From: Gemmatimonadota bacterium
GTDB taxonomy: Bacteria; Gemmatimonadota; Gemmatimonadetes; Longimicrobiales; Gaopeijiaceae
Assembly: GCA_030550695.1 (NCBI GenBank)
Contig: JAUQOX010000001.1
Location: forward strand, 1-42,888
Reading direction: 5' to 3'
DNA: 42,888 nt
Part shown: positions 16,121 through 24,241 of the stretch, piece by piece
Layout of the letters: the number at the start of each line of letters is the position of its first letter
How positions within the stretch are numbered: position 1 is the stretch's first letter
The notes under the pieces: generated by a model
What the model saw: only the letters and a program-made list of their open reading frames with translations
Database searches by the model: none
Told to the model about the DNA's origin: nothing
Translations under genes and position numbers: made by a program

Positions 16121-17130
16121 CTGCCAGTTCGAACAGCCTCCGGGTAGGCGTGGTGGGCGTCGGGAGCCTGGGATTCCACCATGCCCGGATCCTCCGTACC
16201 CTTCCCGAGGTCCACCTGGCAGGCATCTTCGACATCCGGAAGGACCGCCTCCAGGAGGTAGCCAGTCAGTTGGAGGTGGAGGCAGCCGAGAGCCTGCAGG
16301 CCCTCCTGGACGGCGTGGACGCCGTGGTGGTAGCCACCCCGACCGTTGCCCATGAGGAGGTGGCGGTGGCGGCCCTTACCCGGGGGATTCACGTCCTGGT
16401 GGAAAAGCCCCTGGCGCCGGAGTTGGAGGCCGCCGATCGGATTTTGGCCGCCGCGGCCCAAGGGGCGGCCCTGGTCCAGGTGGGTCACGTGGAACGTTTC
16501 AACCCGGCCTTGCAGGCTGCGGCCCCCTACCTCGACAACCCTCTGTTCATCGAATCCCACCGGTTGGCTCCATTCGCTCCCCGGAGCACGGATGTGCCCG
16601 TGGTGTTGGATCTCATGATCCATGACGTGGATCTGGTACGGACCTTGGTGGGCCGACCGGTGCAGGAGATTCAGGCCGCCGGCATCGCCGTCCTCACCCC
16701 CCATGTGGACATCGCCAACGCCCGCCTGACCTTTCAGGGCGGGCCGGTGGCCAATCTGACCGCCAGCCGTGTGTCCGTGGAGCGTATGCGCAAACTTCGC
16801 ATCTTCCAACCCACCGGCTATTTGAGCCTCAACCTGGCCGAGGGAACCGGGGAATTCCTGCGATTGAAAAGCGAATTGCCGGTCTGGGGGGGCGGGGATC
16901 CCGTTCCCGAAGCGTTGGGTGGGGCTGGGGTGGAGGCCCTGGTGGAACGGATCCCCCTCAGGGGTGAGGGGGTGGAGCCCCTGAGGCTGGAATTGGAAAG
17001 CTTCCGGGATGCCTGCTTGGGGCGAAGGCCGCCCGCGGTGTCGGGACGGGATGGGCGAGAGGCCTTGGCCCTCAGTCTGGCCATCGAGGAAAGGATCCGC
17101 TCCCATGTCGCTCATTCGCATCCGTCGTAA
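16117..17130 (+). CDS. Gfo/Idh/MocA-family NAD(P)-dependent oxidoreductase in the lipid A operon
   Basis: The 337-residue protein has an N-terminal Rossmann fold (VGVVGVGSLGFHHARIL, residues ~8-24), the Gfo/Idh lysine motif VEKPLAPELEAAD, and a C-terminal substrate domain with MIHDVDLV carrying the conserved Asp/His pair. The substrate cannot be read from sequence. Its place between lpxA and lpxB, overlapping lpxA by four bases, points to a UDP-sugar in lipid A or LPS synthesis. One named possibility is GnnA, which oxidises the 3-position of UDP-GlcNAc so that a partner aminotransferase (GnnB) can make a 3-amino sugar; no GnnB-like gene is in the window. Oxidoreductases of this family near lpxA/lpxB also occur in Desulfuromonadales. 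Confidence 0.85.
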   Translation: MTASSNSLRVGVVGVGSLGFHHARILRTLPEVHLAGIFDIRKDRLQEVASQLEVEAAESLQALLDGVDAVVVATPTVAHEEVAVAALTRGIHVLVEKPLAPELEAADRILAAAAQGAALVQVGHVERFNPALQAAAPYLDNPLFIESHRLAPFAPRSTDVPVVLDLMIHDVDLVRTLVGRPVQEIQAAGIAVLTPHVDIANARLTFQGGPVANLTASRVSVERMRKLRIFQPTGYLSLNLAEGTGEFLRLKSELPVWGGGDPVPEALGGAGVEALVERIPLRGEGVEPLRLELESFRDACLGRRPPAVSGRDGREALALSLAIEERIRSHVAHSHPS

Positions 17131-17239
17131 GCGGAAACAGGAGTGGCTGGATATCAAGAAGGGCCTTGCCCCTAAGACGCTGTTGGTTCTGTTGGGCTTG
17201 GTCCTCCTCCTCATCTGGTATCTCGGCACCCGTTTCTAG
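17105..17239 (+). CDS. 44-residue single-span membrane peptide
   Basis: A short frame beginning ATG 17105 inside the end of the oxidoreductase gene (26-base overlap) and ending six bases before lpxB. It encodes a strongly basic N-terminus (RIRRKRKQEW), a short amphipathic stretch, then one hydrophobic span (TLLVLLGLVLLLIWYLG) and ends TRF. The pattern predicts an inner-membrane peptide with its N-terminus in the cytoplasm. It fills the only space between two tightly packed genes, which supports its reality. No named family recognised; a role linked to LpxB or lipid A enzymes at the membrane is only a guess. Confidence 0.6.
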   Translation: MSLIRIRRKRKQEWLDIKKGLAPKTLLVLLGLVLLLIWYLGTRF

Positions 17240-17245
17240 AGGCCC

Positions 17246-18430
17246 ATGGCCGTGCCAGGTCCGATGGTCCTCATGCTCGCGGGGGAGGAGTCCGGCGACC
17301 TCCACGGGAGCGCTGTCGCGCGAGCCCTCAAGGCCGCGCGTCCGGATCTCCGCTTGGTGGGTTTGGGGGGCAAACGGATGGAGGCAGCCGGGGTTCAGCT
17401 CCTGGCCACGGTGGACGAACTCGCCGTGATGGGCTTTGCGGAGGTTCTGCACCGACTTCCTTTTTTCTGGCGCCTGGAGAGCCGCCTGATCCGTCTTCTC
17501 GATCGGGAGGATGTGGGGCTCGTCATCCCCATCGATTACCCGGGCTTGAATCTCCGCGTGGCTCGAGCCGCGCGAAAGCGTCGAATTCCCGTACTTTACT
17601 ACATCGCCCCCCAAGTTTGGGCCTGGCGTCCGGGGAGGGCCCGGCGGCTTGCCCGGGACGCCAACCGGGTTGCGGTCATCCTGCCCTTCGAGGAAGAGTT
17701 TCTGCGCCGAAGAGGGGTTGCGGCCACCTTCGTAGGGCACCCGCTCCTGGACCAGGGAAGGGAGGTGCTGCCCCGGGAGGACTTTGCCCGCTCCGCCGGG
17801 CTGGATCCCCAAGAGCCCATTCTGGCTCTCTTCCCGGGCTCCCGGCGTCAGGAGTTGGCGCGGCACCTGCCTCTGTTCCGGGAAGCCGCCGGCCTGCTCC
17901 GGCAGAGGCTCCCGGGCCTCCAGGCTGTGGTGGCGCGGGCCCCCTCCGTCCCGGAGCATGAGCTTCAGCGGGCCGGCCTCTCGTGGGTGGAGGACGGTTG
18001 GGCCCTCCTGTGTCACGCACAGGCGGCTCTGGTGAAGTCCGGAACGGCGACCTTGGAGGCCACCCTTGCGGGGACCCCCATGGTCGCGGTCTACCGCACG
18101 GACCCCCTCACCTATTGGCTGGCCCGACGCCTGGTCACCGTGCCCCATGTGGCCCTGCCGAACCTGGTGGCAGGGCGAATGGTGGTCCCCGAAGTCCTTC
18201 AGAGGGAAGCCACGCCGGACCGCTTGGCGGAGCTCCTCCTCCCCCTCCTGGAAGGGGACTCCCCCGCACGCCGCCATCAGACCGCAGGCTTGGCCGAGGT
18301 CCGCCGGGCCCTGGGGGAAACAGGGGGAGGGGCGGCACCCAAGGTGGCTCGAATGGCGGTGGAACTCCTGGACGCTTCGCCAGGTCCGGCGCGCCGTGCC
18401 TCTCCCGTCGGTGGACAGGAGCATGGATAG
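17246..18430 (+). CDS. lpxB: Lipid-A-disaccharide synthase LpxB
   Basis: GT19 glycosyltransferase that joins UDP-2,3-diacylglucosamine and lipid X into the lipid A disaccharide at the inner membrane. The 394 residues match the family. Recognisable segments are LAGEESGDLHGSAVARAL at the N-terminus, MGFAEVLHRLPFF, IDYPGLNLRVARAA, the YIAPQVWAWRPGRA motif and, in the C-terminal half, LFPGSRRQEL and KSGTATLEATLAGTPMV. ATG 17246 directly follows the 44-residue peptide gene; the 3' end overlaps the acyltransferase by 8 bases. Confidence 0.94.
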   Translation: MAVPGPMVLMLAGEESGDLHGSAVARALKAARPDLRLVGLGGKRMEAAGVQLLATVDELAVMGFAEVLHRLPFFWRLESRLIRLLDREDVGLVIPIDYPGLNLRVARAARKRRIPVLYYIAPQVWAWRPGRARRLARDANRVAVILPFEEEFLRRRGVAATFVGHPLLDQGREVLPREDFARSAGLDPQEPILALFPGSRRQELARHLPLFREAAGLLRQRLPGLQAVVARAPSVPEHELQRAGLSWVEDGWALLCHAQAALVKSGTATLEATLAGTPMVAVYRTDPLTYWLARRLVTVPHVALPNLVAGRMVVPEVLQREATPDRLAELLLPLLEGDSPARRHQTAGLAEVRRALGETGGGAAPKVARMAVELLDASPGPARRASPVGGQEHG

Positions 18431-19100
18431 GAGAGAACTCCGGTTTTTTCTGGCCGGATGGCTGGGCAGGGCGCTCCTCGCTGCCTACTTCCCCACCCTA
18501 CGTTGCGTCAGGCAGGGATGGGACCACCTGGCGGAGATGCGCAAACGGCGCCAGCCGGTGGTTTTCGTCTTCTGGCACGGACAGCTTCTTCCCCTGGTCT
18601 ACTATCATCGAAACGAGGGCATTGTCGTGCTCGTAAGCGAGCATACGGACGGCGAGTACATTGCCCGGGTCATTCAGCGGCACGGTTTCGGAACCGTCAG
18701 GGGATCCAGCACCCGAGGTGGCGTCAAGGGTCTCAAGGGGCTCCTCCGTGCGGCCCGGGAAGGACGGGACTTGGCCCTCACTCCCGACGGACCCCGAGGC
18801 CCTCGGCATGTTCTCAAACGGGGTGCCCTCCTGGTGGCGCAACTGTCCGGATTTCCCCTCCTGCCTGTGGCGGTGGGATCCGAGCGGGCTTGGTATCTGA
18901 ACAGTTGGGATCGTTTCCTGATCCCTAAGCCTTTCTCGACCCTGAGGATCCGCTATGGTCCCCCCCGCTGGGTCCCCCGCCGCGGCACCCCCGAGGATCT
19001 GGAACTCTTGGCTAAGGAGGTGGAGGAGGAGCTTAAGGCCATGACTTTGGCCCTCAATCCGGCGGAGGCGAAGTTCGGTGCGAGTTGCGGAGAGCGATGA
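18423..19100 (+). CDS. Lysophospholipid/lipid A acyltransferase-like protein, DUF374
   Basis: A 225-residue protein with a hydrophobic N-terminal segment and the DUF374 core: VFVFWHGQLLPLVYY (residues ~46-60), HTDGEYIARVIQRHGF, the RGSSTRGGVKGLKGL loop, and LTPDGPRGPRHVLKRG. DUF374 proteins are related to the LpxL and PlsC acyltransferases and often stand in lipid A clusters, so it may add a secondary acyl chain to a lipid A intermediate. This is inferred from context; no substrate is visible. No KDO transferase (WaaA) gene lies between this gene and lpxK, where it often does. ATG 18423 overlaps lpxB by 8 bases. Confidence 0.85.
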   Translation: MDRRELRFFLAGWLGRALLAAYFPTLRCVRQGWDHLAEMRKRRQPVVFVFWHGQLLPLVYYHRNEGIVVLVSEHTDGEYIARVIQRHGFGTVRGSSTRGGVKGLKGLLRAAREGRDLALTPDGPRGPRHVLKRGALLVAQLSGFPLLPVAVGSERAWYLNSWDRFLIPKPFSTLRIRYGPPRWVPRRGTPEDLELLAKEVEEELKAMTLALNPAEAKFGASCGER

Positions 19101-20185
19101 TGGGTCGGAGGGTGGAGGTCGGTGAAGAAGCCTGGCGGACACCCCGCACGCCCTGCAGACCCTTGGATTGGCGCGGAGCTGAACTCTGGGTCCAGAAGTG
19201 GTGGAAGGGGAGGGGGGGAGCTTTGGGGGCCGTGGCGGATTGGGTTTTTTTCCCTCTGGAGTTAGCGTACCGGGGTGGTGTCAGCCTGCGAAATCGGCTG
19301 TACGATGCCGGGATCCTCCGCGCCCGCCGCGCCAGGCTACCGGTCGTCTCTGTGGGCAACCTCACCGTGGGCGGCACCGGGAAGACACCCTTTTCCGCAT
19401 GGCTCGCGGGAGAGCTGGAGAAGAGGGGCCATGTGCCTGCCGTGGTGACCCGAGGCTTCGGCCGGGACGAGGTGGAACTCCATCGTCGCTGGGCACCCCT
19501 GCGGACGGTGATCGTAGATCGTGACCGGGGGCGAGGCGCTTGGCGGGCCGCAAGCCTCGGGGCCACGGTGGTGGTGCTGGACGATGGCTTCCAGCACCGG
19601 CGGCTCGCCAGGGACCTGGACGTGGTGCTGGTGCCGGCAGGGCTAGCCGGGAAAGTGCGGCTGTTGCCCCGGGGACCCTTTCGGGAACCCCTCGAGGCGG
19701 CGCGCCGGGCGGGAGTGCTTGCCATCACCTTGAAGGGGGCGGGGGAAGACCCGGAACCGGCAAAAGCCAGGCTAGCCCGCCTCGTGGCTGACCCGCCCCT
19801 GGTGGTCCGATTTCTGGCTGCCGGTTGGACCGACCTGTGGGGCAACCCCTCGGACCCGCCCCAGGGACCCTGTCTGGGCGTGGCAGGGGTGGGCGATCCC
19901 GACGGCTTCCAGAAGTTGGTGGAGAAGGAGGTGGGGAGTCCGGTACCGCTCCTGGCCTTCCCCGACCATTACCCGTACACGGACCGGGATGCGGCTGGAA
20001 TGCGGGCCCTGGCGGGGTACCGCACCATTGTGACCACCGAGAAGGACGCCGTAAAGCTCGTCGCTTACGCAGACCGGATCGGTTCGGCAGCGGTCCTCCG
20101 CCTGAAGGTGGTGGTGGAGGAGGGGGAGGACCTCCTCTGGGAGCGGGTGACGGCGGCCCTGGAAAGGGGAAGGGGGGCCGCATGA
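19097..20185 (+). CDS. lpxK: Tetraacyldisaccharide 4'-kinase LpxK
   Basis: Membrane-associated kinase that phosphorylates the 4' position of the lipid A disaccharide. The 362-residue protein has the family P-loop SVGNLTVGGTGKTP (about residues 85-98), the segment VVTRGFGRD, and VLDDGFQHRRLARDLD, all typical of LpxK. A hydrophobic N-terminal segment (GAVADWVFFPLELAYRGGV) would anchor it to the membrane. ATG 19097 overlaps the previous stop (ATGA); ATG 19100 or TTG 19085 are alternatives. The stop overlaps rlmH. Confidence 0.93.
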   Translation: MMGRRVEVGEEAWRTPRTPCRPLDWRGAELWVQKWWKGRGGALGAVADWVFFPLELAYRGGVSLRNRLYDAGILRARRARLPVVSVGNLTVGGTGKTPFSAWLAGELEKRGHVPAVVTRGFGRDEVELHRRWAPLRTVIVDRDRGRGAWRAASLGATVVVLDDGFQHRRLARDLDVVLVPAGLAGKVRLLPRGPFREPLEAARRAGVLAITLKGAGEDPEPAKARLARLVADPPLVVRFLAAGWTDLWGNPSDPPQGPCLGVAGVGDPDGFQKLVEKEVGSPVPLLAFPDHYPYTDRDAAGMRALAGYRTIVTTEKDAVKLVAYADRIGSAAVLRLKVVVEEGEDLLWERVTAALERGRGAA

Positions 20186-20706
20186 GGGTCACCCTGTTGT
20201 GCGTCGGTAGGGTCGGGCCCATCCTGAGCGCGGCTGTCTCGGAGTTCGAGGCCAGGGCGGCGAGGTACTGGAAGTTTTCCGTCACCGAGGTCAAGGAGGG
20301 AGGCAAGGGGAGAAAGGACAACCCGATGCGGGTCGTTTTGGAGGAGGAGCAAGCCCTCATGGCCAGACTTCCCGCCAGAGGCAAAGTGGTGGCCCTGGAC
20401 CGGGAAGGGGTGATGCTGGACTCTTCCTCCTTGGCCCGTCTCCTTGGGGAGTGGGCCTTGGGCAGCGTTGCCGAAGCCGTCTTCGTCATCGGCGGGGCCT
20501 ACGGTCTGGGGGACAGGCTTCTGGCGCGGGCAGATCTCCGCCTTTCCCTCTCAAGGTTCACCTTGCCCCACGAGCTCGCCCGCCTGGTCCTTGTCGAGCA
20601 ACTCTATCGAGCCGGCACCCTTCGTCGGGGCGAGCCGTACCACAAAGGTCCCGTCCGCCGCCCCCCTTCCCCCCCTAACTCCGTCCCCCCCGGCATGGAT
20701 CGATGA
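20182..20706 (+). CDS. rlmH: 23S rRNA (pseudouridine1915-N3)-methyltransferase RlmH
   Basis: SPOUT-family enzyme that methylates pseudouridine 1915 in helix 69 of 23S rRNA. The core shows the family SAM-knot segments VIGGAYGLGD and SLSRFTLPHELARLVLVEQL, with YRAGTLRRGEPYHK near the end. The usual family length is about 155-160 with the chain ending just after the YH motif; here 174 residues are encoded, the last ~19 being a Pro/Arg-rich tail. The start ATG overlaps the lpxK stop, and the stop overlaps the bshC start (ATGA), so it is locked into the operon. Confidence 0.9.
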   Translation: MRVTLLCVGRVGPILSAAVSEFEARAARYWKFSVTEVKEGGKGRKDNPMRVVLEEEQALMARLPARGKVVALDREGVMLDSSSLARLLGEWALGSVAEAVFVIGGAYGLGDRLLARADLRLSLSRFTLPHELARLVLVEQLYRAGTLRRGEPYHKGPVRRPPSPPNSVPPGMDR

Positions 20707-22319
20707 GTGACCCAAGGAATCCGGTGATCCGAGCAGGCCTGGCTTCGGGAAACCCCCTGGCCCAGGCCTACCTGGAAGGCAGGTCCCAGCTGGCGACGTT
20801 CTTTTCGGGGGACTTTCGGGACCCCGAAGCTTTTCGGCGGAAGGCGCGGGAAGTTGACCTTCGGCTAGGGGAGAGGGGACGCAAGGAATGCCTCTCCTTT
20901 CTTCTTCCGCCTTCTCCCACGGCGGCGGCGAAGCTCCGACGGTTCGTAGAAGACGGCGGACTCTTCGTCACCACGGGGCAGCAGCCCGGGCTCTTGGGCG
21001 GCCCCCTGTATACCCTTTACAAGGCCCTCTCCGCCGTGGGTTTGGCCATGCGCCTGGAGGACCTCTTGGGCCGGCCCGTGCTCCCTCTTTTCTGGGTCGC
21101 CTCGGAGGACCACGACTGGTCGGAAGTGGACCATACCTTCTTGCTGGATCGGAACAACGAGCTGGTCCGCTTCCAACTTCCGGAGCCAGGGCCGCTCCTG
21201 GGGCGTCCCCTCCACCGAATTCCACTGCCCCGGGAGGCGTCCGAAATCCTGGACCGGTTCCTCCAAGCCCTCCCCCCCTCGGAGCACCTCGACCGGTACG
21301 CCCCCCTCCTCCGCGACAGCCTGGCTCCCGGGCGCACGCTTCCCCGAGGCTTTCACACCCTCCTGGGGGGAGTCATGGCTTCCTGGCCCCTCCTCTTCGT
21401 GGATGCCGCCGAGCCCTCCCTGAAAAGGGCTTCCCTCCCCCTTCTCCTCGCCGAACTCCGGCAGGCGGAGTCCCACGAGGAGGCCCTGCTCACCACCTCC
21501 GGCGCTCTCCAAGCCCTGGGATACCCACTGCAGGTCCCCATTCTCGAAGGGGGCGTCAACCTGTTTTTGGAGGGGCCGCAGGGACGGGAACGGCTGTACC
21601 GTCAAGGAAGCGGTTTCCGCCTGGGCAAGTCGGGCCTTCCTGTGTCCTTGGGGGAAGTGGTCGCTTTGGCGGAGTCCGACCCTTCGGTGCTCAGCCCGAA
21701 TGTGCTTCTCCGGCCCATCGTGGAAACCGCCCTTCTTCCCACGGTGGCCTACGTCGCAGGCCCGGGCGAGGTGGCCTACTTTGCTCAGCTTGGCGGGCTC
21801 TTCGAAGCCCACGGCGTGGCTATGCCCGTGATCGTTCCCCGGTTGTCGGCTTTCCTGGTGGAGGGCAAAGTGGGGAAGGTCTTGGAGAAGTTCCACCTGG
21901 AGCCCCACGATCTGAGCCGGCCGGCCCATGAGCTGACCGCGTCCTGGTCCCAGGAGGAGACTCCCCCGGACCTCCGCAGTTCCCTGGAAGCGCTCCAGGA
22001 CGGCCTTGTGCGGGGCGCCGAGGACCTGACTCGCCTGGTTCGGGATGTGGACCCGACCCTGGTGGGCGCAGTCACCTCCACCCGCAACTCCGCCCTGGCG
22101 GCCCTGGGCCAGTTGGAGAAGAAGATCCACCAGGCCGTGCGCCGCCGGAACCGAACTCTCCTCGAACAGCTTTCCAAGGCCCAGGGGCACCTTTTCCCGC
22201 TGGGACGCCCCCAGGAAAGGGTCCTGAACCCCTTCTATTATCTGGCCAGATACGGCCCTCCTCTCCTCGAAGCTCTCCTGGAGGCCTACCCCATAGATCT
22301 TCTCTCCTCTTCCTCGTAA
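20703..22319 (+). CDS. bshC: Bacillithiol biosynthesis cysteine-adding enzyme BshC
   Basis: Last step of bacillithiol synthesis: ligation of cysteine to glucosaminyl-malate. The 538-residue length fits. The family signature near the N-terminus is clear (VTTGQQPGLLGGPLYTLYKA, roughly residues 88-107), followed by PLFWVASEDHDWSEVDH, and a C-terminal coiled-coil region (~440-510). Bacillithiol is the major thiol of many Bacillota, and bshC is also found in Deinococcus, Bacteroidota, Acidobacteriota and Gemmatimonadota. bshA and bshB are not in the window. ATG 20703 overlaps the rlmH stop. Confidence 0.93.
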   Translation: MSDPRNPVIRAGLASGNPLAQAYLEGRSQLATFFSGDFRDPEAFRRKAREVDLRLGERGRKECLSFLLPPSPTAAAKLRRFVEDGGLFVTTGQQPGLLGGPLYTLYKALSAVGLAMRLEDLLGRPVLPLFWVASEDHDWSEVDHTFLLDRNNELVRFQLPEPGPLLGRPLHRIPLPREASEILDRFLQALPPSEHLDRYAPLLRDSLAPGRTLPRGFHTLLGGVMASWPLLFVDAAEPSLKRASLPLLLAELRQAESHEEALLTTSGALQALGYPLQVPILEGGVNLFLEGPQGRERLYRQGSGFRLGKSGLPVSLGEVVALAESDPSVLSPNVLLRPIVETALLPTVAYVAGPGEVAYFAQLGGLFEAHGVAMPVIVPRLSAFLVEGKVGKVLEKFHLEPHDLSRPAHELTASWSQEETPPDLRSSLEALQDGLVRGAEDLTRLVRDVDPTLVGAVTSTRNSALAALGQLEKKIHQAVRRRNRTLLEQLSKAQGHLFPLGRPQERVLNPFYYLARYGPPLLEALLEAYPIDLLSSSS

Positions 22320-22328
22320 CTTGACCTC

Positions 22329-22610
22329 ATGTGGTCCTTCCTCCTTCTCCTGGCCCTCCTGATCCCCATCCTGGCCATTGTCCTGGACTCACAGGTGGGG
22401 CGGGCCCTGGCCTCCCGCTTGGAACGCCGTGGGCTCGAGGAAGGGACCGACCGCATCCTACAGAGGATTGCCGAGCTGGAAGCGGAGGTGGAACGGCTTT
22501 CCCAGGAGGTGGCCCGCCTGGACGAGCAAGCCGAGTTCCTGGAAAACCTTTTGGAGGGGCGTCGCCTCGGCGAAAGGAAAGCCCTGGGATCCGGTGACGG
22601 GGAGTCGTGA
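22329..22610 (+). CDS. 93-residue membrane-anchored coiled-coil protein
   Basis: Starts at ATG 22329, nine bases after bshC. Residues ~2-20 form one hydrophobic span (FLLLLALLIPILAIVL). Residues ~38-75 form a heptad-like helix (ILQRIAELEAEVERLSQEVA and on) and the tail is polar. It would be an inner-membrane protein with a cytoplasmic coiled coil. The arrangement recalls PspB-type or septal-ring-type small proteins in outline only; no family signature is visible. No good Shine-Dalgarno sequence is seen, so it may rely on coupling to bshC. murJ begins about ten bases after its stop. Confidence 0.65.
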   Translation: MWSFLLLLALLIPILAIVLDSQVGRALASRLERRGLEEGTDRILQRIAELEAEVERLSQEVARLDEQAEFLENLLEGRRLGERKALGSGDGES

Positions 22611-22620
22611 AAGGTCTGGT

Positions 22621-24228
22621 TTGCCGGGGATCCCGGGCGGCGGTGCCTTTCGAGTAGGGGCAGGGATCTTCTTGAGCCGGGTGGCCGGCTTTGCCCGGGA
22701 GGCGGTCTTCGCCTACTACTTTGGGGCAACGGCCGTGGCCGACGTCTGGCGGGCGGCCCTGCGGACGCCCAACGTGCTGCAGAACCTCCTGGGCGAAGGA
22801 ACCCTGAGCGCCTCGTTCATTCCCGTCTACTCGGCGTTCCTGGAGAGGGGGCGGGAGCAAGAGGCCGTTCGTTTTGCCGGTGCCGCCCTGGGGATCTTGG
22901 CCGCCGTGAGTTTCGGCCTGGCCTTGGCGGGGATCGCCCTGGCTCCCTACCTGATTTCCCTTTTCTTTCCCAGGTGGGAGCCCTGGATGCAGGATCTGGC
23001 CGTCCGACTCGTGCGGGTGCTCTTCCCCATGACGGCGGTGTTGGTCGTGTCCGCCTGGGCCCTGGGAGTGCTGAACAGTCATCGGCGGTTTTTCCTCTCT
23101 TACGTCGCCCCGGTGGCGTGGAACCTGGCCATGATCGCCGTGCTGGTGGGAGGCGGCACCGGCCTGGGCTTGGCAGCGGCGGGAAGGGAAGCCGACCTGG
23201 CCGTCCTTCTGGCCTGGGGAGGGTTGGTGGGGGCGGTTCTCCAGCTTTCGGTGCAGGTGCCGGGGTTGATCCCTCTGCTGCCGGACCTGCCCCTCTCTTT
23301 GGGGCGGAGGGTGGAGGGGGTGGCGGAGGCGATCCGGGCTTTCTGGCCGGTCCTCTTGGCCCGGGGGGTGGTCAACCTCAGCGGCTGGCTGGACCTGGTG
23401 GTTGCCCACTTCTTGGCCGTGGGCGCCATCGCGGTGCTGGGCTACGCCCAGATCCTGTACCTCCTCCCCATCTCCTTGTTCGGCATGTCCATCGCCGCTG
23501 CGGAACTTCCGGAGCTGGCACGTGGCCAGCAGCGGGACCAGGGGCAGCTGGTGGAGAGGGTGGCCGGGGCCCTGGAAAGGAATGTCCTGCTTCTCTTCGG
23601 TACCGCAACCGCCTTTGGGGCCCTGGGAGACGTTTTCGTGGCGGCCCTTTTTCAGCGGGGCGAGTTCGGTCCCGCCTCCACGGTGGTCACGCATGCGGTG
23701 TTGGCGGGCTATGCCCTGGGTCTTCCGGCCTCGGGTTCCTCCCGGCTTCTGGCATCGGCGTTCTATGCCCTCCGGGATACGCGGGTCCCGGCGCGCATAG
23801 CCTACCTCCGGGTAGCCGTTTCTTTGGCCGCTTCTCTCCTGCTCATGTTTCCCTTGGACCGGATCCAGGTGGGGGAGTTGCGGCTCGGGGCGGTGGGGTT
23901 GGCCCTCGGCGCAAGTTTCGGCGCCTGGTTGGAGTATTTTCTCCTGAGACAGGCGTTGGAACGGAGGATCGGCCCCCATGCTCCCCCGGCCGGGCGGATC
24001 TCCCGTATTGCCGTGGCGGCGGGGCTTGCCTGCCTGATCGGGTGGGGGGCAAAAGCTTACTTGGGGTTTTCCCTGAGGCCTGGACTCCTGGCGGACCTCC
24101 TCCTCCCCTACGGCCAGGGTTGGCTTCTGGACCCCCTGGCGGCAACGGCAACGGCAACGGTCTTCGGGGTAGGGTATTGGGGCTCCTTGAGGGTTTTGGT
24201 CCTCAGGGAACCGCCCGGAAAGCCCTAG
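22621..24228 (+). CDS. murJ: Lipid II flippase MurJ
   Basis: MOP-superfamily flippase that moves lipid II across the inner membrane for peptidoglycan synthesis. The sequence has the typical opening GAGIFLSRVAGFAREAVFAY, then ADVWRAALRTPNVLQNLLGE and GTLSASFIPVYSAFLERG, followed by about 14 hydrophobic spans. The start is uncertain: TTG 22621 follows AAAGG (22609-22613) with suitable spacing and gives 535 residues, close to the family length; GTG 22594 is the main alternative. The frame is open further upstream only as a shadow of the preceding gene. uvrC begins 13 bases after the stop. Confidence 0.9.
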   Translation: MPGIPGGGAFRVGAGIFLSRVAGFAREAVFAYYFGATAVADVWRAALRTPNVLQNLLGEGTLSASFIPVYSAFLERGREQEAVRFAGAALGILAAVSFGLALAGIALAPYLISLFFPRWEPWMQDLAVRLVRVLFPMTAVLVVSAWALGVLNSHRRFFLSYVAPVAWNLAMIAVLVGGGTGLGLAAAGREADLAVLLAWGGLVGAVLQLSVQVPGLIPLLPDLPLSLGRRVEGVAEAIRAFWPVLLARGVVNLSGWLDLVVAHFLAVGAIAVLGYAQILYLLPISLFGMSIAAAELPELARGQQRDQGQLVERVAGALERNVLLLFGTATAFGALGDVFVAALFQRGEFGPASTVVTHAVLAGYALGLPASGSSRLLASAFYALRDTRVPARIAYLRVAVSLAASLLLMFPLDRIQVGELRLGAVGLALGASFGAWLEYFLLRQALERRIGPHAPPAGRISRIAVAAGLACLIGWGAKAYLGFSLRPGLLADLLLPYGQGWLLDPLAATATATVFGVGYWGSLRVLVLREPPGKP

Positions 24229-24241
24229 GTCGGAACGGGAG

